A stretch of DNA of 16,914 nt, from assembly GCA_023392635.1 (NCBI GenBank), contig JAEVYS010000029.1, positions 1 through 16,914 on the forward strand, written 5' to 3'. Source of the stretch: Actinomycetes bacterium (GTDB lineage: Bacteria; Actinomycetota; Actinomycetes; Propionibacteriales; Propionibacteriaceae). Of the stretch, positions 6,990 through 14,165 are shown piece after piece. Numbering within the stretch: position 1 is the first letter of the stretch; each line of letters begins with the position of its first letter. Below the pieces are notes generated by a model, which did no database searches, was not told where the DNA came from, and saw nothing but the letters and a program-made list of their open reading frames with translations. A program made the position numbers and the translations under genes.

Positions 6990-7021
6990 TGGTCAGACCA
7001 TTAGCAATTCTGCCCTAGACT
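6990..7021 (+). promoter_or_regulatory. pfl control region: GntR/FadR-type palindrome and -10 box
   Basis: TGGTCAGACCA at 6990-7000 is a perfect 11-base palindrome matching the TGGT-n3-ACCA pattern bound by FadR-subfamily GntR regulators such as PdhR and LldR. TAGACT at 7016-7021 fits a -10 box. The palindrome occupies the expected -35 zone, so a bound regulator should block or modulate transcription of pflB. The regulator gene is not in the window. The rest of the 6921-7129 gap shows only a hairpin (listed separately) and an SD (AGGAG, 7121-7125). Confidence 0.5.
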
Positions 7022-7026
7022 TGGCT

Positions 7027-7046
7027 GTGGCAGGCACTCCTGCCGC
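7027..7046 (+). other. Hairpin at the predicted 5' end of the pfl transcript
   Basis: GGCAGG (7029-7034) pairs with CCTGCC (7039-7044) around the loop CACT. The stem extends by a T-G wobble and a G-C pair to 7027/7046. If transcription starts near 7028, as the -10 box suggests, this would cap the roughly 100-base leader and could protect the mRNA. No riboswitch class is recognised. Confidence 0.35.
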
Positions 7047-7129
7047 CGCGCAGGGCGATCGGCCCCTTTCGTGCGGCCACCACCGACCGCTCCCGAGTCG
7101 TGCGACCCACGCCCTGGGGCAGGAGAGAT

Positions 7130-9400
7130 ATGACCGCTGAGATTGAGGAACGGGCCGGGCTGTACCGCGAAGAACCTTGGGAGGGCTTCACCGCCGGCCG
7201 ATGGGTCGACCAGATCGACGTGCGGGACTTCATCCTGCGCAACTACACCCCGTACACCGGCGACGCCGGCTTCCTCTCCGGTCCGACGGCCCGCACCCTG
7301 ACCGTCTGGGAGACCTTGCAGCGCGACTACCTCTCCGTCGAGCGCGCGAAGCGGGTCTACGACGTCGAGACCCACATCCCGGCCGACGTGGATGCGTTCC
7401 CGGCCGGCTACATCTGCGACGAGGACAACGTCATCGTCGGCCTCCAGACCGACACTCCCCTGAAGCGGCCGATGATGCCGGCGGGCGGGTGGCGCATGGT
7501 CGAGACCGCGATCCGTGAGGCGGGGCTCCAGCCCGACCTGCGGCTCAAGGAGGTCTTCACGAAGTACCGCAAGACGCACAACGAGGCCGTCTTCGACATC
7601 TACACCCCGCGCATCCGCGCGGCGCGCAGCGCCCACCTCGTCACTGGCCTGCCCGACGCCTACGGCCGCGGGCGGATCATCGGCGACTACCGGCGGGTGG
7701 CGCTCTACGGCGTCGACCGGCTCATCGAGGCCAAGCGTGCCGACATGGACTCCGTCGTGGACCAGCCCTTCAGCGAGAACTGGGCACGGTACCGCGAAGA
7801 GCACGCCGAGCAGATCAAGGCGCTGAAGAAGCTGCGCAACCTCGGCGAGGAGTACGGCTTCGACCTCGGCCGCCCCGCACGCACGTTCGTCGAGGCCGTC
7901 CAGTGGACCTACTTCGCGTACCTGGCCGCGGTCAAGAGCCAGGACGGCGCCGCGATGAGCATCGGGCGGCTCTCCGGCTTCTTCGACGTGTACGCCGAAC
8001 GGGACCTCGCCGCCGGGACGCTCACCGAGTCCGAGGCCCAGGAGGTCATCGACGCCCTGGTGACGAAGCTGCGCATCGTCCGCTTCCTTCGCACCATCGA
8101 CTACGACCAGATCTTCTCCGGCGACCCCTACTGGGCGACCTGGAGCGACGGCGGCTTCGCCGACGACGGTCGCACGCTGGTGACGAAGACGTCGTTCCGG
8201 CTGCTGCAGACCCTGCGCAACCTCGGCCCGGCCCCCGAGCCGAACATCACCGTCTACTGGGACGCGGCCCTGCCCGCCGGCTACAAGGACTTCTGCTCGC
8301 TGATCTCGATCGAGACCTCGGCGATCCAGTACACCTCCGACGCCGAGATCCGCGGCCACTGGGGCGACGACACCGGCATCGCCTGCTGCGTCTCGCCGAT
8401 GGCGATCGGGAAGCAGATGCAGTTCTTCGGCGCCCGGCTGAACGCCGCCAAGACCCTGCTGTACGCCATCAACGGCGGCCGCGACGAGGTGTCGGGCAAG
8501 ACCATCGTCCGCGACCTCGCGCCCATCGAGGGCGACGGCCCGCTCGACTTCGACACCGTGTGGGCCCGGTACGACGAGATGCTCACCTGGGCGGTCGAGA
8601 CCTACGTCGAGGCGCTGAACATCATCCACTACAGCCACGACAAGTACGCGTACGAGGCGATGGAGATGGCGCTCCACGACGACGAGATCGTGCGGACGAT
8701 GGGCTGCGGCATCGCCGGGCTGTCGATCGTCGCGGACTCGCTCTCGGCGATCAGGTATGCCACGGTCACGCCGATCCGTGACGAGACGGGCCTGGTGGTC
8801 GACTACCGCACGGAGGGTGAGTTCCCCCTGTACGGCAACGACGACGACCGGGCCGACGAGCTCGCTTCCCTGGTGGTCAGGACCGTCATGGACAAGATCC
8901 GCCGGATCCGGCTCTACCGTGACGCGGTCCCGACCCAGTCCGTTCTGACGATCACCTCCAACGTGGTGTACGGCAAGGCCACCGGCGCCTTCCCGTGCGG
9001 CCACGAGGCAGGCACGCCGTTCGCCCCGGGCGCCAACCCCGAGAACGGCCGCGACAGCCACGGCATGCTGGCCTCGATGCTGAGCGTGGGGAAGCTCTCC
9101 TACGACGACGCGCTCGACGGCATCTCGCTCACCAACACCATCACCCCGGACGCCCTCGGGCGCACCGGAGAGGAGCGGGTCGGCAACCTGGTGGGGATCC
9201 TGGACGCCGGCTTCGCCGAGGGTCTGTACCACGCGAACATCAACGTGCTCAACCGGGAGACGCTGCTCGACGCGATGGCCCACCCGGAGGACTACCCGCA
9301 GCTGACGATCCGTGTCTCCGGGTATGCGGTCAACTTCACGAAGCTCACCCGTGAGCAGCAGCTCGACGTGTTGTCGCGCACGTTCCACGAGGCCGTCTGA
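7130..9400 (+). CDS. pflB: Formate C-acetyltransferase (pyruvate formate-lyase)
   Basis: This cytoplasmic glycyl-radical enzyme converts pyruvate and CoA to acetyl-CoA and formate under anoxic conditions. The 756 residues match the family length. The adjacent catalytic cysteines C419-C420 sit in GIACCVSPM, and the radical glycine G731 lies in RVSGYAVNF near the C-terminus. The double cysteine separates true PFL from glycerol, choline or benzylsuccinate glycyl-radical enzymes, which have one. Other family blocks include TGLPDAYGRGRIIGDYRR (172-189) and a GHEAGTPFAPGANP substrate-site region (624-637). The start ATG at 7130 has AGGAG four bases before it and gives an N-terminus aligned with other PFLs. 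It is followed after two bases by its activase gene, and preceded by a leader with a GntR-type palindrome. The fold makes the cell an oxygen-sensitive mixed-acid fermenter when it is active. Confidence 0.98.
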   Translation: MTAEIEERAGLYREEPWEGFTAGRWVDQIDVRDFILRNYTPYTGDAGFLSGPTARTLTVWETLQRDYLSVERAKRVYDVETHIPADVDAFPAGYICDEDNVIVGLQTDTPLKRPMMPAGGWRMVETAIREAGLQPDLRLKEVFTKYRKTHNEAVFDIYTPRIRAARSAHLVTGLPDAYGRGRIIGDYRRVALYGVDRLIEAKRADMDSVVDQPFSENWARYREEHAEQIKALKKLRNLGEEYGFDLGRPARTFVEAVQWTYFAYLAAVKSQDGAAMSIGRLSGFFDVYAERDLAAGTLTESEAQEVIDALVTKLRIVRFLRTIDYDQIFSGDPYWATWSDGGFADDGRTLVTKTSFRLLQTLRNLGPAPEPNITVYWDAALPAGYKDFCSLISIETSAIQYTSDAEIRGHWGDDTGIACCVSPMAIGKQMQFFGARLNAAKTLLYAINGGRDEVSGKTIVRDLAPIEGDGPLDFDTVWARYDEMLTWAVETYVEALNIIHYSHDKYAYEAMEMALHDDEIVRTMGCGIAGLSIVADSLSAIRYATVTPIRDETGLVVDYRTEGEFPLYGNDDDRADELASLVVRTVMDKIRRIRLYRDAVPTQSVLTITSNVVYGKATGAFPCGHEAGTPFAPGANPENGRDSHGMLASMLSVGKLSYDDALDGISLTNTITPDALGRTGEERVGNLVGILDAGFAEGLYHANINVLNRETLLDAMAHPEDYPQLTIRVSGYAVNFTKLTREQQLDVLSRTFHEAV

Positions 9401-9402
9401 AC

Positions 9403-10260
9403 GTGGCCCCGGCACTGGTGGAGGTCGCCCCGGGGTGTGAGCCCGGGGCGCCCGCACCGATCGCCCGGCTGGCCGGCCTGCCTCCGGCGCTCCACCTGGA
9501 CCGCTCGGAGGAGTTGCTCGGCCTGCGCACCGGTGAGCTCGGCTCGGTGCACTCGTGGGAGCTGGTGACGGCCGTCGACGGTCCGGGCACCAGGATGACG
9601 ACGTTCCTGGCCGGCTGCCCGTTGCGGTGCCTCTACTGCCACAACCCCGACACGCTGTACGCGAACCGGGGCCTGCCGGTGCGCGCCGACGACCTGCTCG
9701 CGCGGATCCGTCGCTACCGCGGGATCTTCCGGGCCACCGGCGGCGGCATCACGCTGTCGGGAGGCGAGGTGCTGATGCAGCCCGCCTTCGCCCGGCGGAT
9801 CCTTCGCGGCGCCAAGGAACTGGGCATCCACACCGCCATCGACACCTCCGGCCACCTCGGGCGCAACGCCGACGACGCGATGCTCGCCGACGTGGACCTC
9901 GTCCTGCTCGACGTGAAGGCCGGCGACGAGGCCACCCATCGACAGGTCACCGGGCGCGACCTCGCCCCGACGCTGGAGTTCGGGCGCCGCCTGGCCGCGC
10001 TGGGTGTCGAAACCTGGGTCCGCTTCGTGCTCGTGCCCGGCCTCACCGACGATCCGGCCACCATCGCGGGGGTCGCCGACCACGCCGCCTCGCTCGGCAA
10101 CGTGGCCCGGGTCGAGGTCCTGCCCTTCCACCAGCTCGGACGCTCGAAGTGGGACGAGCTCGGCCTCGACTACGCCCTGGCCGACACCCGTCCCCCCACA
10201 GCGGCCGAAGTGGAGGCCTGTCGGGCGGTCTTCCGCGCCCGCGGCCTGGTCACGTACTGA
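9403..10260 (+). CDS. pflA: Pyruvate formate-lyase activating enzyme (radical SAM)
   Basis: The product (285 residues) is a radical-SAM activase that uses a 4Fe-4S cluster and S-adenosylmethionine to install the glycyl radical on PflB. The cluster cysteines C72, C76 and C79 lie in CPLRCLYCHNPDT, followed by TGGGITLSGGE at 112-122 and the C-terminal block VEVLPFHQLGRSKW typical of PflA. E. coli PflA is about 246 residues. Here about 40 extra residues precede GSVHSWELVTAVDGPG; actinobacterial PflA proteins often have such an extension as far as I recall. The GTG at 9403 lies two bases after pflB stops and lacks a clear SD, so translation is probably coupled. A strong hairpin lies within the first 16 codons, which leaves some doubt about the exact start. 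The 3' end overlaps the convergent tetR gene by 11 bases. Confidence 0.96.
   Translation: MAPALVEVAPGCEPGAPAPIARLAGLPPALHLDRSEELLGLRTGELGSVHSWELVTAVDGPGTRMTTFLAGCPLRCLYCHNPDTLYANRGLPVRADDLLARIRRYRGIFRATGGGITLSGGEVLMQPAFARRILRGAKELGIHTAIDTSGHLGRNADDAMLADVDLVLLDVKAGDEATHRQVTGRDLAPTLEFGRRLAALGVETWVRFVLVPGLTDDPATIAGVADHAASLGNVARVEVLPFHQLGRSKWDELGLDYALADTRPPTAAEVEACRAVFRARGLVTY
9427..9449 (+). other. Strong GC hairpin at the pflB-pflA junction
   Basis: GCCCCGGG (9427-9434) pairs perfectly with CCCGGGGC (9442-9449) around a seven-base loop. It begins 27 bases after the pflB stop and lies within the first codons of pflA. It could attenuate transcription, block RNA decay of pflB, or lower pflA translation. 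There is no T tract. Confidence 0.45.
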
Positions 10261-10933
10261 CAGGGGGCGCCGCTGCGTGGGGAGCGGCGCCGGGCCCGGC
10301 TCTGCCGCTCGTCCCCCTGCGATCGGGAAGACGGGCCTGCATGCCGTCGAGGAGAAGCTGCAGCCCGTGCTCGAATCGCTCCTGTGTCGTGCCTGCGTAC
10401 AGCTCGGCGCCGGCCCACACGATGTTCTCACGGTCAGGGTCGGGACTGTCGTCGTGCGTCCTCTCCATGCGTCGGGTCTCGGCCTCCCAGAGGGCGGCTC
10501 CCGCCACGAGGTTTCCCAGGGCGTGGTTGGCACGGACGGCCTCCCGGGGGCTCATGCCGGCGGCACGAAGGATTCCGAGGGTGGTGTCCAGTGCGCGCAG
10601 GCTGGGCGCGGTTGCCCGGGCTCGCGTGGTCAGGAGCATGGTGAGCTGCGGGCGGAGCACGAGTTCCTCCTTCATCCGGCACGCGACCCGGGTGAGGTCA
10701 GCCCGCCAGTCGCCGGTGAGCGGGTCGAGTTCGACCCGGTTGGTCAACGTGGTGACGACAAGGTCGAGCAGTTCGTCGCGGCTCTCGACGTGGCGGTAGA
10801 GGGACATGGTGCCGGCGCCGAGCTTCCGGGCCACTTCCCGCATGGTCAGCCCTTCCAGTCCCTTCTCGTCGAGCACCTCGATGGCGGCCGCCGCGATGGA
10901 CGAACGGGACAGGCTCACACGCTCACTTGACAC
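10250..10933 (-). CDS. TetR-family transcriptional regulator with TetR_C-type ligand domain
   Basis: The 227-residue protein has a typical TetR helix-turn-helix at about residues 28-50: LTMREVARKLGAGTMSLYRHV. The C-terminal ligand and dimer domain resembles that of TetR itself (TetR_C). The last 25 residues form a Gly/Ala/Pro-rich tail that may simply reflect the hairpin encoded there. GTG at 10933 has no SD, but TAGGGT lies six bases upstream, consistent with a leaderless message; a second GTG at 10918 is possible. It diverges from a membrane-protein gene across a 32-bp palindrome that also covers its own -35 box, so self-repression and control of the neighbour are likely. The inducer is unknown. 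It converges with and slightly overlaps pflA but is probably unrelated to it. Confidence 0.92.
   Translation of the reverse strand: MSSERVSLSRSSIAAAAIEVLDEKGLEGLTMREVARKLGAGTMSLYRHVESRDELLDLVVTTLTNRVELDPLTGDWRADLTRVACRMKEELVLRPQLTMLLTTRARATAPSLRALDTTLGILRAAGMSPREAVRANHALGNLVAGAALWEAETRRMERTHDDSPDPDRENIVWAGAELYAGTTQERFEHGLQLLLDGMQARLPDRRGTSGRAGPGAAPHAAAPPVST
10266..10291 (+). terminator. Strong hairpin after pflA, possible terminator of pflBA
   Basis: GGCGCCGCT (10266-10274) pairs perfectly with AGCGGCGCC (10283-10291) around an eight-base loop. It starts six bases after the pflA stop codon. No T tract follows. It lies inside the 3' coding end of the opposite tetR gene, so the same bases also encode part of that protein's Ala/Pro-rich tail. 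Confidence 0.55.
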
Positions 10934-10939
10934 CTCTGC

Positions 10940-10968
10940 ACCCTACAAGTAGCGTACAGCGTACGCAA
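10940..10968 (-). promoter_or_regulatory. Promoter of the tetR-like gene
   Basis: On the minus strand, TTGCGT (10963-10968) as -35 and TAGGGT (10940-10945) as -10 are separated by exactly 17 bases. The GTG start codon at 10933 follows the -10 after six bases, so transcription would start at or next to the start codon. The palindrome covers the -35 box and most of the spacer, which predicts autorepression. Confidence 0.5.
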
Positions 10969-10983
10969 GCGTACGTTGTACGC
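10952..10983. promoter_or_regulatory. 32-bp nested palindrome, probable TetR operator
   Basis: The left arm (10952-10967) and right arm (10968-10983) pair at 14 of 16 positions. Both arms are built from GCGTAC/GTACGC units, giving four half-sites, including an internal perfect GCGTACGC at 10959-10966. The size and symmetry suit two TetR dimers or overlapping sites. It lies in the divergent region between the TetR gene and a membrane-protein gene. Binding by this TetR is inferred from position. Confidence 0.7.
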
Positions 10984-11002
10984 ATTTCTGGAGGAGAAGA
11001 GC

Positions 11003-11407
11003 ATGAACGTTCCTGCCCTGGTGAGCGCAGCGGTACTCGGCGCCCACGGCATCGGCCACGTCATCGGCTGGCTGCCCGCATGGGGGCTTGTCAGCTTCGA
11101 GGGGGTCTCGCGGCAGTCCTGGGCGCTCGACCCCGTCCTCGGCCAGCGGATGAGCGAATCGGTGGCCGGGACCGTGTACCTCCTCCCGACGATCGGGTTC
11201 GTCGCCGCGGCCGCAGCGCTCGCCACCGGGCACCCCTGGTCGCGCGAGGTCGCCGTGATCGCCGCGATCACCTCGCTGCTGGCGTCGGTCCTCTTCCCTG
11301 TGGCGTTGCCACCGAGCTCACTCGTGGGCTCGACGGCCCTGAACCTGGTCGTGCTCGGTGTGGCGACCTGGGGACAACCGCTCCTCACCCAGCTGGGCAG
11401 GCCCTAG
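11003..11407 (+). CDS. Four-helix membrane protein of unknown function, probable TetR target
   Basis: The 134-residue protein has about four transmembrane segments, at roughly 4-26, 53-75, 82-102 and 108-126. The first contains GAHGIGHVIGW, whose two histidines lie in or near the membrane; SRQSWALDP lies in the first loop. The ATG at 11003 is supported by GGAGGAG at 10990-10996, six bases upstream; an open frame from 10976 would place codons over the operator. I do not recognise a family with confidence; DoxX-like or related small membrane proteins are possibilities. The gene diverges from a TetR regulator with a strong shared palindrome, so its expression is probably induced by a ligand of that regulator, for example a stress compound. 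It ends in a hairpin that faces the nucleoside operon. Confidence 0.8.
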   Translation: MNVPALVSAAVLGAHGIGHVIGWLPAWGLVSFEGVSRQSWALDPVLGQRMSESVAGTVYLLPTIGFVAAAAALATGHPWSREVAVIAAITSLLASVLFPVALPPSSLVGSTALNLVVLGVATWGQPLLTQLGRP

Positions 11408-11413
11408 CTGCCC
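11395..11413. terminator. Hairpin between convergent genes
   Basis: GGGCAG (11395-11400) pairs with CTGCCC (11408-11413) around a seven-base loop that contains the stop codon of the membrane-protein gene. It lies between two convergent genes only 32 bases apart and could act in both directions. There is no T tract. Confidence 0.35.
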
Positions 11414-11439
11414 TGGCCGGGCGCTGGTCCGTCCGCTCG

Positions 11440-12501
11440 TCAAGAAAGCCCGGCGAACCCCGCCTTCACCCGATCGATCAGGACCAGGCGCTGGTCGTAG
11501 GGCAGGAAGGCGCTCTTCGCGGCATTGATGCTGAACCGGCGCAGGTCGGCCAGGTCGTAGTCGAACGCCTCGCTCAGCAGGGCGAACTCACGACTCAGCG
11601 TGGTGCGGCTCATCAGCCGGTTGTCGCAGCTCACGGTCACCCGGAAGCGCAGCTCCGCGAGCCGGCCGAACGGGTGGTCGGCGATCGTGGCGGCGATTCC
11701 GGTCTGCAGGTTCGAGGACGGGCACAGCTCCAGCGGGATCCGCCGGTCACGGATGTAGCCGGCGAGCTCGCCCAGGGTGCCGTCCGTGGCGATGTCGTCG
11801 GCGAGGTGGACGCCGTGCCCGAGCCGGGACGCCCCGCAGAGCTGGACGGCCTCCCAGATCGAGGGCAGCCCGAACGCCTCCCCCGCGTGGATCGTGAACT
11901 CGAAGTTGTGCCGCTTGAGGTAGTCGAAGGCTTCGACGAACCGGCTGGGCGGGAAGCCGTCCTCCGCCCCGGCGATGTCGAAACCACACACGGAGTTGTG
12001 CCGGTTGGCGACGGCCAGTTCCGCGATCTGGGTGGTGGGTGCCCCGTGCCGCATCGAGGTGAGGATCTGCCGGGCGAGAATCGGGCGCCCCGCGGCCGCG
12101 CAGGCAGCCATCCCGTCGGCCAGGCCGTCGCGGACCGCGTCCACGGCCGCCTGCAGGCTGAGTCCGGCACGGAGGTGCTGCTCGGGCGCCCAACGCGCCT
12201 CCGCGTAGACGACGCCGTCCATCGCCTGGTCCTCGACGAACTCGGCGGCGACACGGCGCAGCTGCTCGCGGGTCTGCATCACCGCGATCGTGTGGTCGAA
12301 GGTCTCCAGGTAACGCACCAGCGAGCCGGAGTCTGCGGCCTCGAAGAACCAGTCGGCCAGGGCGGCCGGGTCCTCGGTCGGCAGCACGTGTCCGACGGCG
12401 CGGGCCTCCTCGACGATGGTCGCGGCCCGCAGCCCGCCGTCCAGGTGATCATGGAGGGCGACCTTGGGCACCGCCCGGCACACCTCGATCGGGACGCCCA
12501 A
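11440..12501 (-). CDS. add: Adenosine deaminase
   Basis: The enzyme hydrolyses adenosine and deoxyadenosine to inosine or deoxyinosine and ammonia in purine salvage. The 353-residue protein shows the metal site of the family: H17 and H19 in ALHDHLDGGLR, HAGE at 205-208 with H205 and the catalytic E208, H229 in RLGHGVH, and D293 in VTVSCDNRLMS. The usual DDP motif is replaced by CDN, a form I associate with actinobacterial adenosine deaminases. The TTG start at 12501 is chosen because GGGAGG lies about six bases upstream and only one base separates it from the cdd stop. An in-frame GTG at 12483 is an alternative. It is the last gene of the nucleoside transport and salvage operon. Confidence 0.95.
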   Translation of the reverse strand: MGVPIEVCRAVPKVALHDHLDGGLRAATIVEEARAVGHVLPTEDPAALADWFFEAADSGSLVRYLETFDHTIAVMQTREQLRRVAAEFVEDQAMDGVVYAEARWAPEQHLRAGLSLQAAVDAVRDGLADGMAACAAAGRPILARQILTSMRHGAPTTQIAELAVANRHNSVCGFDIAGAEDGFPPSRFVEAFDYLKRHNFEFTIHAGEAFGLPSIWEAVQLCGASRLGHGVHLADDIATDGTLGELAGYIRDRRIPLELCPSSNLQTGIAATIADHPFGRLAELRFRVTVSCDNRLMSRTTLSREFALLSEAFDYDLADLRRFSINAAKSAFLPYDQRLVLIDRVKAGFAGLS

Positions 12502-12502
12502 C

Positions 12503-12937
12503 TCACGCCTCCCGGACGTGGTCGAGCTCGGCAGCCCCGAAGGCCTGCGGCAGCACCTCCGACATCGAGAGCAGTCCTGTCGGGGTGTCCACGACCAGCT
12601 CGGGACCCCCGTGCTCCCACAGCAGTTGCCGGCACCGTCCGCACGGCATCAGCTTCTCGCCCAGCGCATTGCAGCAGGTGAACGCGACCAGACGACCACC
12701 GCCGGACGCGACGAGCTCGCTGACCAGGCCGCACTCCGCGCACAGGGCCACTCCGTACGCGGCGTTCTCCACATTGCAGCCCGTGACCACCCGCCCGTCG
12801 TCGACGAGCGCCGCCGCACCGACCGGGAAGTGCGAGTACGGCACGTACGCCCGCTCGACCATCGCGCGAGCACGCGCACGCAGGGCTTCCCAGTCGAAGT
12901 CGCTAATTGGCTTCACCCTTCCGGTAGACCTGTCCAT
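12503..12937 (-). CDS. cdd: Cytidine deaminase
   Basis: This 144-residue zinc enzyme converts cytidine and deoxycytidine to uridine forms. It carries the small tetrameric-type site: CAE at 66-68 (C66 ligand, E68 catalytic) and PCGRC at 98-102 (C99, C102), plus the substrate block CNVENAAYG at 54-62. Length is typical of the homotetrameric class. The start is uncertain. ATG at 12937 overlaps the permease gene by 35 bases without a clear SD; GTG at 12916 removes seven residues, shortens the overlap to 14 bases, and gives an N-terminus closer to other family members. Either way translation is likely coupled to the permease. The gene lies between the nucleoside permease and adenosine deaminase, which fits a salvage operon. 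Confidence 0.96.
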   Translation of the reverse strand: MDRSTGRVKPISDFDWEALRARARAMVERAYVPYSHFPVGAAALVDDGRVVTGCNVENAAYGVALCAECGLVSELVASGGGRLVAFTCCNALGEKLMPCGRCRQLLWEHGGPELVVDTPTGLLSMSEVLPQAFGAAELDHVREA

Positions 12938-14165
12938 CGGCGGCCGGCATGCGCAACCGCTGCGCCGAGAAGGCCAGCACCAGCAGGGTCGCGATGTACG
13001 GGGTCATGGACGTGAACTCGGCCGGGACCTCGCTGGTCAGGGCGAACCAGGCGAGCACGCCGAGGGCCAGGACGACGCGCCAGATGCCGGCGAACGGGCG
13101 GCCGCGCCAGTGCCGGACGAGCTGCCAGACGCCCCAGGCGAGCAGGAGCAGGCCGATGGGGAGCAGGTAGGCGTGGATCACGTCGCCGCGGCCACGCAGC
13201 TGGATGGCGTCGGCGTAGCCGAACAGCAGGGCGCCGGCGGCGAGACCACCGGGGCGCCAGTTGCCGAAGATCATGGCGGCGAGGCCGATGTAGCCGCGTC
13301 CGCCGGTCTGGCCCTCGCGGTAGAGGTTGGACGCGACCAGCACGAGGAACCCCCCGGCGAGCCCGGCGAGCCCGCCGGAGACCAGGACGGCGAGGAACTT
13401 GTAGCGCAGCACGTTGACGCCGAGGGTCTCGGCGGCCCACGGCGCCTCGCCGCAGGACCGGAGCCGCAGGCCGAACGGTGTCCGCCACAGCAGCCACCAC
13501 GATCCGACCAGCAGGACCACCGCGATCACGGTGAGGACGTTCACGTTCGTCGTCACCGCGCGCAGGATGCCGGCCAGGTCGGCCACCAGCCACATGCGCG
13601 ACTGCTCCAGGGAGAGCAGCGCGTCGCCGAGCCCGGGAATCGACAGGAACGGCAACTGGTCCAGGGGCGGGGACTGCGTCGGGCCGCCGCCCGGCATCCC
13701 GGAGAACGTGCGGACGGCGAGATAGGCACCCGCACCGGCGCCGAGCAGGTTGACCGCGACGCCGGAGACGATGTGGTCGACACCGAAGATCACGGTGGCG
13801 AGCGCATGGATGGCGCCGCCGACGATGCCCATCAGCACGGCGCCGAGGATGCCTGCCCACGGCCCGTAGAGGAAGCCGAAGTAGGCCGCCCCCCAGGTAC
13901 CGAGGATCATCATGCCCTCGAGGCCGATGTTGACGACGCCGGAGCGTTCCGACCACAGGCCGCCGAGGCCGGCCAGCGCCAGCGGCATGGCCAGACCGAT
14001 CGCGGCGGCGAGCGCGCCGGAGGAGTCGATGTCGTTGGCCCCGGTCAGGACGCGCACCGTCGCCACCACCACGAGGGAGGCGCCGATCAGGGCCGGCCAG
14101 TACCAGACCGGGCGCCCCGGCTCGATCGAAGCCTTCAGCGGCTGCGGGGTCGTCTGCGTGGTCAT
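12903..14165 (-). CDS. Nucleoside ABC transporter permease (NupQ/BMP family)
   Basis: This 420-residue integral membrane protein has roughly ten hydrophobic segments and the marker block LWSERSGVVNIGLEGMM near residues 70-86, typical of the second permease of purine/pyrimidine nucleoside ABC importers of the BMP type (BPD_transp_2 fold). It is longer than Bacillus NupQ (about 320), with extra segments at both ends and a long outer loop near 155-205. The ATG at 14165 overlaps the stop of the other permease in an ATGA junction and has GAGGAGGT upstream. It should form the translocation pore together with that permease, powered by the ATPase at 15274-16839. Confidence 0.93.
   Translation of the reverse strand: MTTQTTPQPLKASIEPGRPVWYWPALIGASLVVVATVRVLTGANDIDSSGALAAAIGLAMPLALAGLGGLWSERSGVVNIGLEGMMILGTWGAAYFGFLYGPWAGILGAVLMGIVGGAIHALATVIFGVDHIVSGVAVNLLGAGAGAYLAVRTFSGMPGGGPTQSPPLDQLPFLSIPGLGDALLSLEQSRMWLVADLAGILRAVTTNVNVLTVIAVVLLVGSWWLLWRTPFGLRLRSCGEAPWAAETLGVNVLRYKFLAVLVSGGLAGLAGGFLVLVASNLYREGQTGGRGYIGLAAMIFGNWRPGGLAAGALLFGYADAIQLRGRGDVIHAYLLPIGLLLLAWGVWQLVRHWRGRPFAGIWRVVLALGVLAWFALTSEVPAEFTSMTPYIATLLVLAFSAQRLRMPAADGQVYRKGEAN

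Noticed and set aside
7130..9400. Assignment as another glycyl-radical enzyme (glycerol or choline lyase type)
   Set aside because: The adjacent cysteine pair C419-C420 and the pflA neighbour are specific for pyruvate formate-lyase.
7001..9457. 818-codon open frame on the minus strand opposite pflB
   Set aside because: Low-complexity Val/Asp/Gly/Arg composition and no motif; pflB on the plus strand has complete catalytic motifs over the same bases.
10952..10983. Tandem GCGTAC units as a CRISPR-like or satellite repeat
   Set aside because: Units are only six bases, without spacers, and form a dyad in a divergent promoter; an operator explains them.
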